Assembly (NCBI GenBank): GCA_964343975.1
Contig: CAYFLU010000056.1
Span: 1-19,062, forward strand
Origin: SCUN01 sp964343975
GTDB taxonomy: Bacteria > Acidobacteriota > Vicinamibacteria > Vicinamibacterales > SCN-69-37
DNA: 19,062 bases
Direction: 5' to 3'
The notes beneath the pieces were generated by a model. That model was not told the origin of the DNA. It was given only the letters and a program-made list of their open reading frames with translations, and ran no database searches. The position numbers and the translations under genes are program-made. Shown here piece by piece: positions 1 to 6,997 of the stretch (position 1 is the first letter of the stretch; the number at the start of each line of letters is the position of its first letter).

Positions 1-427
1 CCGGCGGCGTCGCGCCTTCGAGCGCGAGCGACCCGGCCGTGGTCTGCATCTTGTCCGCCGTGGCGATGTTGTCTTTGATCAGCACGGGAATGCCGTGCAA
101 CGGACCGCGCGGCCCCGTGGCCTTTCGCTCGGCGTCGAGCGCATCCGCAATCGCGCGTGCGTCCGGATTGATCTCGATCACGCTGTGCAGCGACGGGCCG
201 GCGGCATCGATCGCCGCGATCCGCGCCAGATATTTGTCCACCAGCGATCGCGCGGTGTCGCGCCCGCTCTGCATGCGCTGTTGCAGCTCGCCGATCGTCA
301 CTTCTTCCAGATCGAATGTTCCGACGGTCGTTGGCGGAGGCGCTGGTACCGTCCGCGCGCAACCGACGACCAAGAAGGCACATGCGCACGCGACACACAG
401 CATGCGCCGAACGATTGTGATGGCCAT
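1..427 (-). CDS. Amidase-signature family lipoprotein, N-terminal part (runs off the window)
   Basis: Reading the minus strand from ATG at 427 gives 142 residues that stay open to the window edge. The N-terminus is a lipoprotein signal: MAITIVRR, a hydrophobic stretch and the lipobox LVVGC (Cys23), followed by a Pro-rich linker. From about residue 43 it matches the start of amidase-signature enzymes (GatA and peptide-amidase relatives), with LVDKYLARIAAIDAAG, then GPLHGIPVLIKDNIATAD, where Lys118 is the catalytic Lys of the Ser-cisSer-Lys triad. The Gly/Ser-rich signature with both catalytic Ser lies outside the window. Known for the family: hydrolysis of C-N amide bonds. Inferred: a membrane-anchored, extracytoplasmic amidase, not the GatCAB subunit, because it has a lipoprotein signal. 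It is divergent from the dioxygenase gene, with 76 bases between the two starts. A later Met (codon 9) is possible but would shorten the charged n-region. Confidence 0.85.
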   Translation of the reverse strand, partial: MAITIVRRMLCVACACAFLVVGCARTVPAPPPTTVGTFDLEEVTIGELQQRMQSGRDTARSLVDKYLARIAAIDAAGPSLHSVIEINPDARAIADALDAERKATGPRGPLHGIPVLIKDNIATADKMQTTAGSLALEGATPP

Positions 428-503
428 GGGGGGCATTGTGACCGATTGAGGACGCCAGGGGTGGAATGAATCCTGCAAAGTGGCAGTCACAGTCCACATA
501 CCT

Positions 504-1382
504 ATGAGACATCACAACGACCACCACGACGACTTCGGTGGCCTGCAGCGCGACCTCCGCGCCACGGGCCAGGCGCTCGACCGCCGCTCACTCCTTCGCA
601 TGGCCGCGCGCCTCGGCGCCGCCGTGAGCGTCGTCGATCTCGCCGCATGCGGCTCAACCGCCACATCTCCGACCACCACGACCTCATCGTCGTCTACATC
701 AACAACGACCTCCTCGAGTGGGTCCACCTCGACGTCGACCGGCACGACGACCGGTTCGAGCTGAACGGTGATCCCGAGCGAGACGAACGGCCCGTACCCA
801 GGCGACGGGTCGAACGGGCCGAACGTGCTGCCGCTCTCTGGCGTGGTGCGGAGTGACATCCGCAGCAGCTTCAACGGCCTGTCGGGCACCGCGGACGGCG
901 TGCTGCTCAACGTCGTGATGACGATCGTGTCGAAGACGACGTGCGCGCCGCTGTCGGGCTACGCGTTGTACATCTGGCACTGCAACCGCTCGGGCGGCTA
1001 CTCGCTCTACTCGAGCGGCATCACCAACCAGAACTATCTGCGCGGCGTGCAGGCGACCAACACGAGCGGCGTCGTGACCTTCACGACGATCTACCCGGGC
1101 TGCTACTCCGGCCGGTGGCCGCACATCCACTTCGAGATCTACGCGAGCCTCGCGGCGGCGACCTCGGTGTCCAATCAGGTGGTCACCTCGCAGATCGCGC
1201 TCCCCAAGGCCACGAACGACGTGGTCTATGCCACGAGCGGCTACGAAGCCAGCATCACGAACGCGAACCAGATCACGCTGGCCACCGACAACGTGTTCAG
1301 CGATGGCGCCACGCTGCAGCTCGCGAACATGAGCGGATCGGTCGCCGCCGGCTACACCGCCACACTGACGGTCGCCGTCTAA
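504..1382 (+). CDS. Intradiol ring-cleavage dioxygenase-like Tat lipoprotein, reading frame interrupted by in-frame TGA (codon 87)
   Basis: Two open segments (to 761 and from 765) lie in the same frame, separated only by TGA at 762-764. Read through, they form one 292-residue protein. Residues 1-86 contain a Tat-like signal (DRRSLLRMAARLGAAVSVV, Arg27-Arg28), a lipobox-like LAAC (Cys49) and a Ser/Thr-rich linker. After the TGA comes TVIPSETNGPYPGDGSNGPN, the N-terminal signature of exported intradiol dioxygenases. The predicted iron ligands are present in read-through numbering: Tyr166 (SGGYSLY), Tyr201 (PGCYSGR), His207 and His209 (WPHIHFE). Known for the family: non-heme Fe(III) cleavage of catechol-type rings between the hydroxyls; the native substrate of the lipoprotein branch is unclear. 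Relatives have Cys where the TGA stands, so it may be a nonsense mutation, a base error or selenocysteine. ATG 504 was chosen because it sits just before the Tat region; GTG 480 is an alternative. No clear ribosome binding site is visible. Confidence 0.75.
654..761 (+). repeat. Low-complexity Ser/Thr-rich linker coding region
   Basis: Codons 51-86 of the dioxygenase-like gene encode almost only Ser, Thr and Gly, using repeated ACC/ACG/TCG/AGC-type codons. This is a flexible spacer between the lipid anchor and the catalytic domain, common in this protein family. Such tracts are prone to slippage and to misreading, which matters because the in-frame TGA directly follows it. Confidence 0.7.
788..821 (+). 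other. Stem-loop 23 bases downstream of the in-frame TGA (weak SECIS-like candidate)
   Basis: CGGCCCG (788-794) pairs perfectly with CGGGCCG (815-821). Inside it ACCC (796-799) pairs with GGGT (807-810), leaving the apical loop AGGCGAC (800-806), a single unpaired T at 795 on the 5' side and CGAA on the 3' side. The loop begins 35 bases after the TGA, near the outer limit of the spacing accepted for bacterial SECIS elements, and has a G among its first two bases. The same bases encode the conserved GPYPGDGSNGP stretch with its repeated Gly-Pro codons, so the pairing may be a by-product of protein sequence and GC content. Confidence 0.2.
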
Positions 1383-1413
1383 CGCCCACGCGACGCGCGC
1401 TCGACATCGCGAC

Positions 1414-1419
1414 TACACT
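1414..1419 (+). promoter_or_regulatory. -10-like TACACT directly before the aminotransferase start
   Basis: TACACT ends six bases before ATG 1426, so a transcript starting about seven bases after the box would begin at or next to the A of the start codon. No Shine-Dalgarno sequence is visible, which fits a leaderless mRNA. No convincing -35 box is seen. Confidence 0.45.
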
Positions 1420-1425
1420 GTCGAG

Positions 1426-2622
1426 ATGTCGAGCGCACGTTTCGGTCATGCGGCACGCGCACACTGGCCTCTGTCGCCGGATGTGCTCTACCTCAACCAC
1501 GGCACCGTCGGCGTCACGCCGACCGCCGTCACGGCCGAGCAGCGCCGGATCGCCGACGAGATCGAGCGCGAGCCGGCGCGATTCCTGCTGCGCGAGCTCG
1601 CCCCACACCAGACCGGCTCGCGGCGCGGGCAACCGCGACTGCGTGAGGCCGCCACCACCATCGCGCGCTTCATTCACGCCCGCGCCGACGACGTCGTGTT
1701 CGTCGACAACATCACGGTCGGCGCCAATGCCGTGCTGCGGTCGTTTCCGTTTGCGCCCGGCGACGAAGTGCTCGTCACCGATCTCGGCTACGGCGCCGTC
1801 ACGTATTCCGCGCAGTACGCCACGTCGCTGCGCGGCGCCACGGTGCGCACCGTCGAAATGCCCTTCCCGATTACGAGCCCTGCGGCCATCGTCGACGCGT
1901 GGGTCCGCGCCGTTGGCCCGCACACGCGCCTCGCCATCGTCGATCACATCACCTCGGCCAGCGCGCTGATCCAGCCAGTGGCGGAGATTGTCGCCGCGCT
2001 CAAGGCACGCGGCATCGCGGTGCTCGTCGACGGCGCGCACGCGCCGGGCCAGATCGCCCTCGATGTGCCGGCACTCGGCGCCGACTGGTACTCGGCCAAT
2101 CTGCACAAGTGGGCGTGTGCGCCCCGGTCGAGTGGCTTCCTGTGGACCGCTCCGGAGCGACAGGCGATGACGCGACCGACGGTCACATCGTGGGGACACG
2201 GGCAAGGCTATGTCGCCGAGTTCGACCACGCCGGCACACGCGACCCCACGCCGTTTCTGGCCGCACCGGCCGGCCTTGCGTTCTTGCACGAGCTCGGCCT
2301 CGACGCCATGTGGCAGTACCAGCGCGAACTCGCGTGGAGCGGCGGCCACCACCTCGCGTCACGCTTCGGCACGCGCGTGCACGCGCCGCGCGAGATGATC
2401 GGCGCGATGATCACGGTGCCGCTGCCGCACAACGCCGCGACCAGCCTGGAAGACGTGCAGGCCCTGCGCGACGCGCTGCTCTTCGACGACCGCATCGAGG
2501 CCCAACTGCATTGGTGGAAGCAGCAGGCCTGGATCCGGATCTGCGCGCAGGTCTACGTGGAGTCGGGCGACATCGAGCGCCTCGCCGACGCGGTGCTTCG
2601 TCACACCGCCGCCCGAGGCTGA
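1426..2622 (+). CDS. Aminotransferase class V family protein (isopenicillin N epimerase-like)
   Basis: This 398-residue fold-type I PLP enzyme starts with YLNHGTVGVTPTAV, the substrate and phosphate-contact region of the CefD/class V group. Asp202 in VDGAHAPGQ is the expected partner of the PLP ring nitrogen, and Lys228 in SANLHKWACAPRSSGFLW is the expected Schiff-base lysine. The small C-terminal domain is complete, and the length fits the family (about 380-430). Known for the family: epimerases, cysteine desulfurase-like and aminotransferase-like enzymes that cannot be told apart from sequence alone. Despite the usual database name, a role in beta-lactam synthesis is not implied, since no such pathway gene is nearby. 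The gene stands alone, with 43 bases to the dioxygenase gene and 32 bases to the next secreted-protein gene. ATG 1426 is supported by the TACACT box just upstream and by homology starting within 20 residues. Confidence 0.88.
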   Translation: MSSARFGHAARAHWPLSPDVLYLNHGTVGVTPTAVTAEQRRIADEIEREPARFLLRELAPHQTGSRRGQPRLREAATTIARFIHARADDVVFVDNITVGANAVLRSFPFAPGDEVLVTDLGYGAVTYSAQYATSLRGATVRTVEMPFPITSPAAIVDAWVRAVGPHTRLAIVDHITSASALIQPVAEIVAALKARGIAVLVDGAHAPGQIALDVPALGADWYSANLHKWACAPRSSGFLWTAPERQAMTRPTVTSWGHGQGYVAEFDHAGTRDPTPFLAAPAGLAFLHELGLDAMWQYQRELAWSGGHHLASRFGTRVHAPREMIGAMITVPLPHNAATSLEDVQALRDALLFDDRIEAQLHWWKQQAWIRICAQVYVESGDIERLADAVLRHTAARG

Positions 2623-2636
2623 CGGCCGCCGTGCGC

Positions 2637-2642
2637 TACACT
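2637..2642 (+). promoter_or_regulatory. -10-like TACACT before the secreted hypothetical protein
   Basis: TACACT lies twelve bases before ATG 2655, in the short gap after the aminotransferase stop. It is the same hexamer as that before 1426. A start about seven bases downstream would give a leader of roughly five bases and no ribosome binding site. Confidence 0.4.
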
Positions 2643-2654
2643 CGCTGCACGATC

Positions 2655-3860
2655 ATGCGAGTGACGCACGGCCTTCGTCGACATCAGCATGCGTGGGCGA
2701 TCGCGCTCGCGCTGAGCGTGGTGGCACCGGCGCTCGCCCAGAAAACGCCATCGCGGCCGGCCCTGCTCGCCGACCGCATTCCGGTGCCCGACGGCTACTC
2801 GGTCGAACAGGACGTCGAGGCCAATGACCGCCGCAACTTCGGGCCCGTCCAGAACGTGAACGGCCACATCCTCCGCCGCTTCGTGCAGGCGGGCGACGAT
2901 GGGCCGTCGTCGCCGGCGGCCATCGCGGCGTTCTACGCGAACTTCGTGATCGATCAGCAGGGCGTGGTGATTGCCGACACGGCCAACGACACGGTCGGTG
3001 CGTTCGACGGCCGTTTGCCGGGCGCGAAGCCGGTGTGGCTGCACGTCGACATCAACAGCGCTGGCGGGATTCTCGACGTCATCGCGCTCGAAGAAACGGC
3101 CACGCCGCTCACACCGGTGCCGGTGCCGGAACGGCAGATCGCGGGCGCGTGGATCGTGGAGCCCCTGCCGGCGTCGCTGCCGGTGTCTCTGCGCGAGGCG
3201 GCCACTCGCGCGCGCGATGCCGTGGCCGCAGCGCTGTCTGCGTCCGTGCAACCGCCACGCGGCTGGCAGTGGCACATCGCCGTAGACACGGGCGCCGACG
3301 GCGCGCTTGCCGTACGTGTGGACGGCGCGCGCGTGTGGCAGACGTGCGCGACGTGTGCGACCACGGCGGACGCGGAACGGACGGTGCTGATGCGGGTGAC
3401 ATTTTCGCGACCCGAGGCGGTGGCGGATCGCGATGCGGCCACGGCGCCTGAGGCCGGTCTGTTCGTGGCTCCGCAGATGGCGGGCACGGGCACCGTCACG
3501 CCCTTCGTCACGCCCTTCCATGACGGCACACGCGTGCTCGTCACGTCATCGACGGCGCCCCTCTTCGCGCCGGTCACGCGCGAACGCTATCTCAGTGCGC
3601 AAGCCGCCGCGGCGCGTCGCAGTGATGCCGCGCTCGCCGCGACGGTGGATGCGCAAGTGGCGGCGCTCGCGCCGGCGGAGCGCACGGCGCCGGCCGCGGA
3701 CCGGTACGGTCGCGCCATCGTGCAGGCCAATCCGGCAGCCGGTCCCTTTGCCGTGATCGAACTGCCGTGGATGCAGGGCGCCTCCACGGCCTCGCTGTAT
3801 CAGCGCGAACTCGTCGAGGCCGTCCTGGCCTCGCCGTCGCTCGCCGCGCTCGTGCGTTAG
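2655..3860 (+). CDS. Secreted protein of unknown function
   Basis: 401 residues that I do not recognise. ATG 2655 begins a clear Sec signal peptide: Arg/His-rich n-region (MRVTHGLRRHQHAW), hydrophobic AIALALSVVAPALA and a probable cleavage before QKTPS near residue 29. The mature protein is Ala/Val/Pro-rich with no transmembrane helix. Visible points are VPDGYSVEQDVEANDRRNFG near the start, a close Cys pair (CATCATT) in the middle, and an Arg/Ala-rich helical stretch (YLSAQAAAARRSDAALAATVD) near the end. The tail ELPWMQGASTASLYQRELVE looks conserved-protein-like. The open frame extends far upstream, but the signal peptide decides this start. Its TAG stop overlaps the TAA of the convergent RidA-like gene. 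Probably periplasmic; no function proposed. Confidence 0.8.
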   Translation: MRVTHGLRRHQHAWAIALALSVVAPALAQKTPSRPALLADRIPVPDGYSVEQDVEANDRRNFGPVQNVNGHILRRFVQAGDDGPSSPAAIAAFYANFVIDQQGVVIADTANDTVGAFDGRLPGAKPVWLHVDINSAGGILDVIALEETATPLTPVPVPERQIAGAWIVEPLPASLPVSLREAATRARDAVAAALSASVQPPRGWQWHIAVDTGADGALAVRVDGARVWQTCATCATTADAERTVLMRVTFSRPEAVADRDAATAPEAGLFVAPQMAGTGTVTPFVTPFHDGTRVLVTSSTAPLFAPVTRERYLSAQAAAARRSDAALAATVDAQVAALAPAERTAPAADRYGRAIVQANPAAGPFAVIELPWMQGASTASLYQRELVEAVLASPSLAALVR

Positions 3861-4300
3861 CGCTTCACCGCCACGCCCATGATCTCGAACTTCGCGCCGT
3901 TCAAGAGCGGCCCGGAGCCGAGAAACGCGCGCGCCGGAAACTCCTTGGTGAAGAACGTGCGATAGACCTTGTTGAAGTCGGCGTACATCGCGGTATCCGG
4001 ACAAAAGATCTGCACCGACACGAGGTCGTCCATCGTCATGCCCGCGGCGGTGAGCGCGTTCTTCAGCGCCGTGAGGCCTGCCGTCGCCGCGGCCTCTGCC
4101 GTGTCGCCGCTGCCGAGCACGCCGGAGAGATACGCCGTGTCGCCCACCACGACGGCGCCGCTGAAGGGCGGCTGCGTCGCCTGCTCGGCATTGGCCGCCG
4201 ACCGGCCGTTGATGTAGCGGCGGCCCGACTGCGCGGTCGTCGCGGTCACACACAGCACGCCGATCACAAATCCCACCACTCCCGTCATCACTCGCTGCAT
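3857..4300 (-). CDS. Exported RidA-family (YjgF/YER057c/UK114) protein
   Basis: 147 residues from ATG 4300. The N-terminus (MQRVMTGVVGFVIGVLCVTATTAQS) is a signal peptide, so the protein is predicted to leave the cytoplasm. The rest is a complete RidA fold: PPFSGAVVVGDTAYLSGVLG, then helix-forming GLTALKNALTAAGMTMDDLV, then EFPARAFLGSGPLLNGAKFEIMGVAV. Arg124 matches the Arg that binds the substrate carboxylate in RidA, and Glu139 matches the conserved Glu. Known for cytoplasmic RidA: deamination of reactive enamine/imine intermediates from PLP enzymes; the role of exported members is not established. GAGGAGG seven bases upstream fixes the start even though the frame is open further back. It is divergent from the small membrane-protein gene, with 75 bases between starts, and overlaps the convergent neighbour by four bases at the stops. 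Confidence 0.87.
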   Translation of the reverse strand: MQRVMTGVVGFVIGVLCVTATTAQSGRRYINGRSAANAEQATQPPFSGAVVVGDTAYLSGVLGSGDTAEAAATAGLTALKNALTAAGMTMDDLVSVQIFCPDTAMYADFNKVYRTFFTKEFPARAFLGSGPLLNGAKFEIMGVAVKR

Positions 4301-4307
4301 CACACGT

Positions 4308-4314
4308 CCTCCTC
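4308..4314 (-). promoter_or_regulatory. Strong ribosome binding site of the RidA-like gene
   Basis: On the minus strand GAGGAGG sits seven bases before ATG 4300. It is one of only two strong Shine-Dalgarno sequences in the window (the other is before mutB) and decides the start within a longer open frame. Confidence 0.75.
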
Positions 4315-4361
4315 GGAGACAGGCAGTTGTAACACGTCTGGCGCGGGCCGCCTCGCTGAGA

Positions 4362-4367
4362 TAGTCT
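4362..4367 (+). promoter_or_regulatory. -10-like TAGTCT before the small membrane-protein gene
   Basis: The sequence GATAGTCT contains TAGTCT, which ends eight bases before ATG 4376. Together with the lack of a Shine-Dalgarno sequence it fits the near-leaderless arrangement seen before other plus-strand genes here. Confidence 0.35.
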
Positions 4368-4375
4368 CGGCGGCG

Positions 4376-4867
4376 ATGACCGACCGTCCGCGCATGCGGC
4401 CCGTGTTCGAGATCCCGCTCGAGACGAGCGGCGACGCGGTACTCGGCCGCCTGCAAGCCCTGCTCGACGAGGGCGCGGGGGTCGTCGGTCAGGTGATTCA
4501 GGACCACGCGGTGCTGCAACTGCCGGCGGATCGCCGCACGTGGCTGTCGCCGTTTCTCAATCTGGAACTCATCGAGCGCGACGAACAACGGTTGCTGCGC
4601 GGGCGATTCAGCCCGCACCCGAATGTGTGGACGGGGTTCATCGCCGTCTACGCGTTCCTCGCGATGATCGGCACCGTGTGCGCCTGGTGGGGCCTGTCGC
4701 AGTGGACGGTGGGCGAGCCCGCGTGGATGTTGCTCGGCGTCCCCGCGTCGATGGCGCTGATCGCGTTCGTGTACGGCGCCGCCGTGATCGGCCAGGGCCT
4801 CACGGCCGACGAGATGTACGACCTCCGCGCAGTCGTCGACCGCGCCGTGCGCGAAGGCGGCGCCTGA
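4376..4867 (+). CDS. Small two-helix membrane protein of unknown function
   Basis: 163 residues. Residues 1-80 form a soluble domain (RPVFEIPLETSGDAVLGRLQALLDEG, then a segment with SPFLNLELIERDEQRLLRGRFSPHP) that looks like a compact alpha/beta domain. Two predicted transmembrane helices follow, at about 84-105 (VWTGFIAVYAFLAMIGTVCAWW) and 114-140 (PAWMLLGVPASMALIAFVYGAAV). The C-terminal tail EMYDLRAVVDRAVREGGA is charged. I do not recognise a named family. ATG 4376 is chosen because an earlier start in this open frame would overlap the divergent RidA-like gene and its promoter region. Its TGA is one base from the TCA (stop) of the convergent acyl-CoA synthetase gene, with no terminator hairpin visible between them. 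Confidence 0.72.
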   Translation: MTDRPRMRPVFEIPLETSGDAVLGRLQALLDEGAGVVGQVIQDHAVLQLPADRRTWLSPFLNLELIERDEQRLLRGRFSPHPNVWTGFIAVYAFLAMIGTVCAWWGLSQWTVGEPAWMLLGVPASMALIAFVYGAAVIGQGLTADEMYDLRAVVDRAVREGGA

Positions 4868-4868
4868 C

Positions 4869-6836
4869 TCAGTCCGCCAGCGTCGACAGATCCCCCGGGT
4901 CCTCGCCCATCTCCTGCGCCTTCAGATAGCGCCGCACGATCTTGCCGCTGCGCGTCTTCGGCAGGCTCGCGCGCACTTCGATCTCCGACGGCTGCGCAAT
5001 CGGCCCGAGATCCTGCCGCACGTGATCCTTGAGGCTCGCGGTGAGCCCCGCACCGGCCGGCACGCCCGGCTTCAGCACGACGAACGCCTTGATCTTTTCG
5101 CCCTTGATCGGATCCGGCAGCCCGATGACCGCGCTCTCCGCGATCGCCGAATGCCGCAGCAGCGACCCTTCGACATCGGCCGTGCCGATGCGATGGCCCG
5201 CCACATTCAGCACATCGTCGGCGCGCCCGAGCACCGCGAAGTAGCCATCGGCATCGCGCACCGCGATGTCACCCGCGGTGTAACAGTTCGGCACCTGTTT
5301 CCAGTAGTGCTCGTAGCGCGCATGATCGCCCCACACCGTGCGCAGCATGTACGGCAGCGGCCGGCGTAAGACGAGCAGACCGCCGTGTCCGTCCGGCAGT
5401 GAGTGCCCCTCGGCATCGGCGATGTCGGCCACGACGCCCGGCATCGGCTTGCCGACTTTGCCCGGGCGCGCCTCAAAGGTCGGCAACGTGCCGAGCACCG
5501 GCCCGGCCACTTCGGTCTGCCAGAAGTTGTCGACGACCATGCCGTGGCTCTGCCCCACGAGGTGCGCCTGACTCCAGAGGTGCGCTTCCGGATTCAACGG
5601 TTCGCCCGCGCACGAGATGAGGCGCAAGCGCGAGAGGTCGTAGCGCGCTGGCACTTCGGCGCCATGGCTCATCCACATGCGCACCGCGGTCGGTGCGGTG
5701 AACATGATGTTCACGCCGAAGCGTTCGCAGAGTTCCCACGTCACATCGGGTGTCGGATAGTCGGGCACGCCTTCGCGACAGAACACGGTGGCGCCGACCG
5801 ACAGCGGGCCGTACACGATGAACGAGTGGCCGACGATCCAGCCGATGTCGGACGTGCTCCAGTAAATGTCGCGCTCGCCGATCTGATAGAACGCGCGCGC
5901 CAGATACGTCACGCCGACCATGTAGCCGCCCGTGGCGTGCACGACGCCCTTGGGCTTGCCGGTCGTGCCGGAGGTGTAGAGGATGAACAGCGGATCCTCC
6001 GCCTCCATCGGCTCAGGTGCGCAGTGGATTTCGCGCGCCTGCTGAATGTCGTAGAAGTCGTGCTCGCGTTCGCTCTCGAACGTGTACGGCGCATCGCCGG
6101 GACGCGACCCGCGGCGATGCACGATCACATGCTCCACCGTGGCCAGATCGCGCACCGCTTCGTCGACGGTGGGCTTGAGCGCGATCTGCCGGCCGCGACG
6201 CCACGTGTAGTCGGAACAGACGATGGCCTTCGCGCCGGAATCCACGAGCCGCGAGCGCAGCGCTTCCGTGCCCATGCCGGCAAATACCACCGAGTGGACC
6301 GCGCCAATGCGCGCGCACGCCAGCATCGTCACGATGCCTTCCGGCACGAGCGGCATATAGATGATCACGCGATCGCCTTTGCGCACACCGAGCCGGCGCA
6401 ACGCGTTGCCGAACCGGTTCACTTCGCGATAGAGGCGGCCGTACGTGTAGGCCTGTTCTTCGCCGTCTTCACCGACCCACAGCAAGGCGGCTTTGTTGCG
6501 GCGATCGCCGTGCACGTGCCGATCCACGCAATTCACGCAGGCATTCAGCTGCCCGCCCTCGAACCAGGCGTGCCGGGGCGGCTCGAAGCGCATCACGCGC
6601 TCCCACGGCCGCATCCACTCGAGCGCCTTCGCCTTCTCGCCCCAGAATCCGTCCGGATCCTGCAGCGCGTGCATGCGTTCGATCGCGTCGTTCGGGAGCA
6701 CCGCGTCGCGCGCGAGCGCGAGCGGCGGCGCGATCACGTGATCGTCTTTCTGCAGGCGGGAGATCGCGGCCTTCTGCGATTCGGTGAGATCGAGCGAGGG
6801 CGCGTTCGCGCCAGGACGAGCCGGATCTGCGGCCAT
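4869..6836 (-). CDS. AMP-forming short-chain acyl-CoA synthetase (acetyl/propionyl-CoA synthetase family, probably propionate-preferring)
   Basis: 655 residues, the usual length for the Acs/PrpE group. It activates a short carboxylate with ATP to an acyl-adenylate, then forms acyl-CoA. Residues 287-297 (YTSGTTGKPKG) are the AMP-binding P-loop, 411-413 (GEP) and 439-442 (WQTE) line the nucleotide and acyl sites, 539-550 (ADDVLNVAGHRI) is the hinge region, and Lys632 in LPKTRSGK is the catalytic Lys that is acetylated in Salmonella Acs. The residue before GEP is Ala410. Acetyl-CoA synthetases have Val there (Val386 of Salmonella Acs), and PrpE has Ala; a Val-to-Ala change is known to favour propionate. 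Trp439 keeps the pocket floor. With mutAB and icmF nearby, propionate is the likely substrate, but acetate cannot be excluded. ATG 6836 has GAGG five bases upstream. It is divergent from the methyltransferase gene. Confidence 0.9.
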   Translation of the reverse strand: MAADPARPGANAPSLDLTESQKAAISRLQKDDHVIAPPLALARDAVLPNDAIERMHALQDPDGFWGEKAKALEWMRPWERVMRFEPPRHAWFEGGQLNACVNCVDRHVHGDRRNKAALLWVGEDGEEQAYTYGRLYREVNRFGNALRRLGVRKGDRVIIYMPLVPEGIVTMLACARIGAVHSVVFAGMGTEALRSRLVDSGAKAIVCSDYTWRRGRQIALKPTVDEAVRDLATVEHVIVHRRGSRPGDAPYTFESEREHDFYDIQQAREIHCAPEPMEAEDPLFILYTSGTTGKPKGVVHATGGYMVGVTYLARAFYQIGERDIYWSTSDIGWIVGHSFIVYGPLSVGATVFCREGVPDYPTPDVTWELCERFGVNIMFTAPTAVRMWMSHGAEVPARYDLSRLRLISCAGEPLNPEAHLWSQAHLVGQSHGMVVDNFWQTEVAGPVLGTLPTFEARPGKVGKPMPGVVADIADAEGHSLPDGHGGLLVLRRPLPYMLRTVWGDHARYEHYWKQVPNCYTAGDIAVRDADGYFAVLGRADDVLNVAGHRIGTADVEGSLLRHSAIAESAVIGLPDPIKGEKIKAFVVLKPGVPAGAGLTASLKDHVRQDLGPIAQPSEIEVRASLPKTRSGKIVRRYLKAQEMGEDPGDLSTLAD

Positions 6837-6997
6837 GAGGACCTCGACGCTCAGCCTACCGCCGATCCGCGCTGCCGACGCTGCCGGGTATCCGTCACGC
6901 GCGTGCGCCGCGCAGGCGCTGGCGGCCACGCGCGCCTGCCTCGGCGCGTGGTGATCCTCGCGATATCATCGACGGGCCGTCGTTCGGCGGCACACGC
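6837..6997 (+). promoter_or_regulatory. Divergent intergenic region between the acyl-CoA synthetase and the RNA methyltransferase
   Basis: These 161 bases are the longest gene-free stretch in the window. They hold GAGG for the synthetase (6842-6845, minus), TATCAT at 6964-6969 as a possible -10 box 28 bases before ATG 6998, and a perfect 8-base inverted repeat GCAGGCGC/GCGCCTGC (6912-6919 and 6932-6939). The repeat could be an operator between the two promoters, but short GC-rich repeats are frequent by chance here. No small gene or structured RNA is recognisable. Confidence 0.35.

Noticed and set aside
480..503. GTG 480 as the start of the dioxygenase-like protein
   Set aside because: It would add eight residues (MAVTVHIP) before a natural Met without a better ribosome binding site; ATG 504 preferred, though not proven.
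1899..2654. Upstream extension of the secreted protein inside the aminotransferase gene
   Set aside because: The extension is an Arg-rich out-of-frame reading of the aminotransferase, and it would bury the clear signal peptide at 2655.
6912..6939. Perfect 8-base GC-only-rich inverted repeat as a definite operator
   Set aside because: Short repeats of this composition are common by chance here; kept only as a remark in the intergenic entry.
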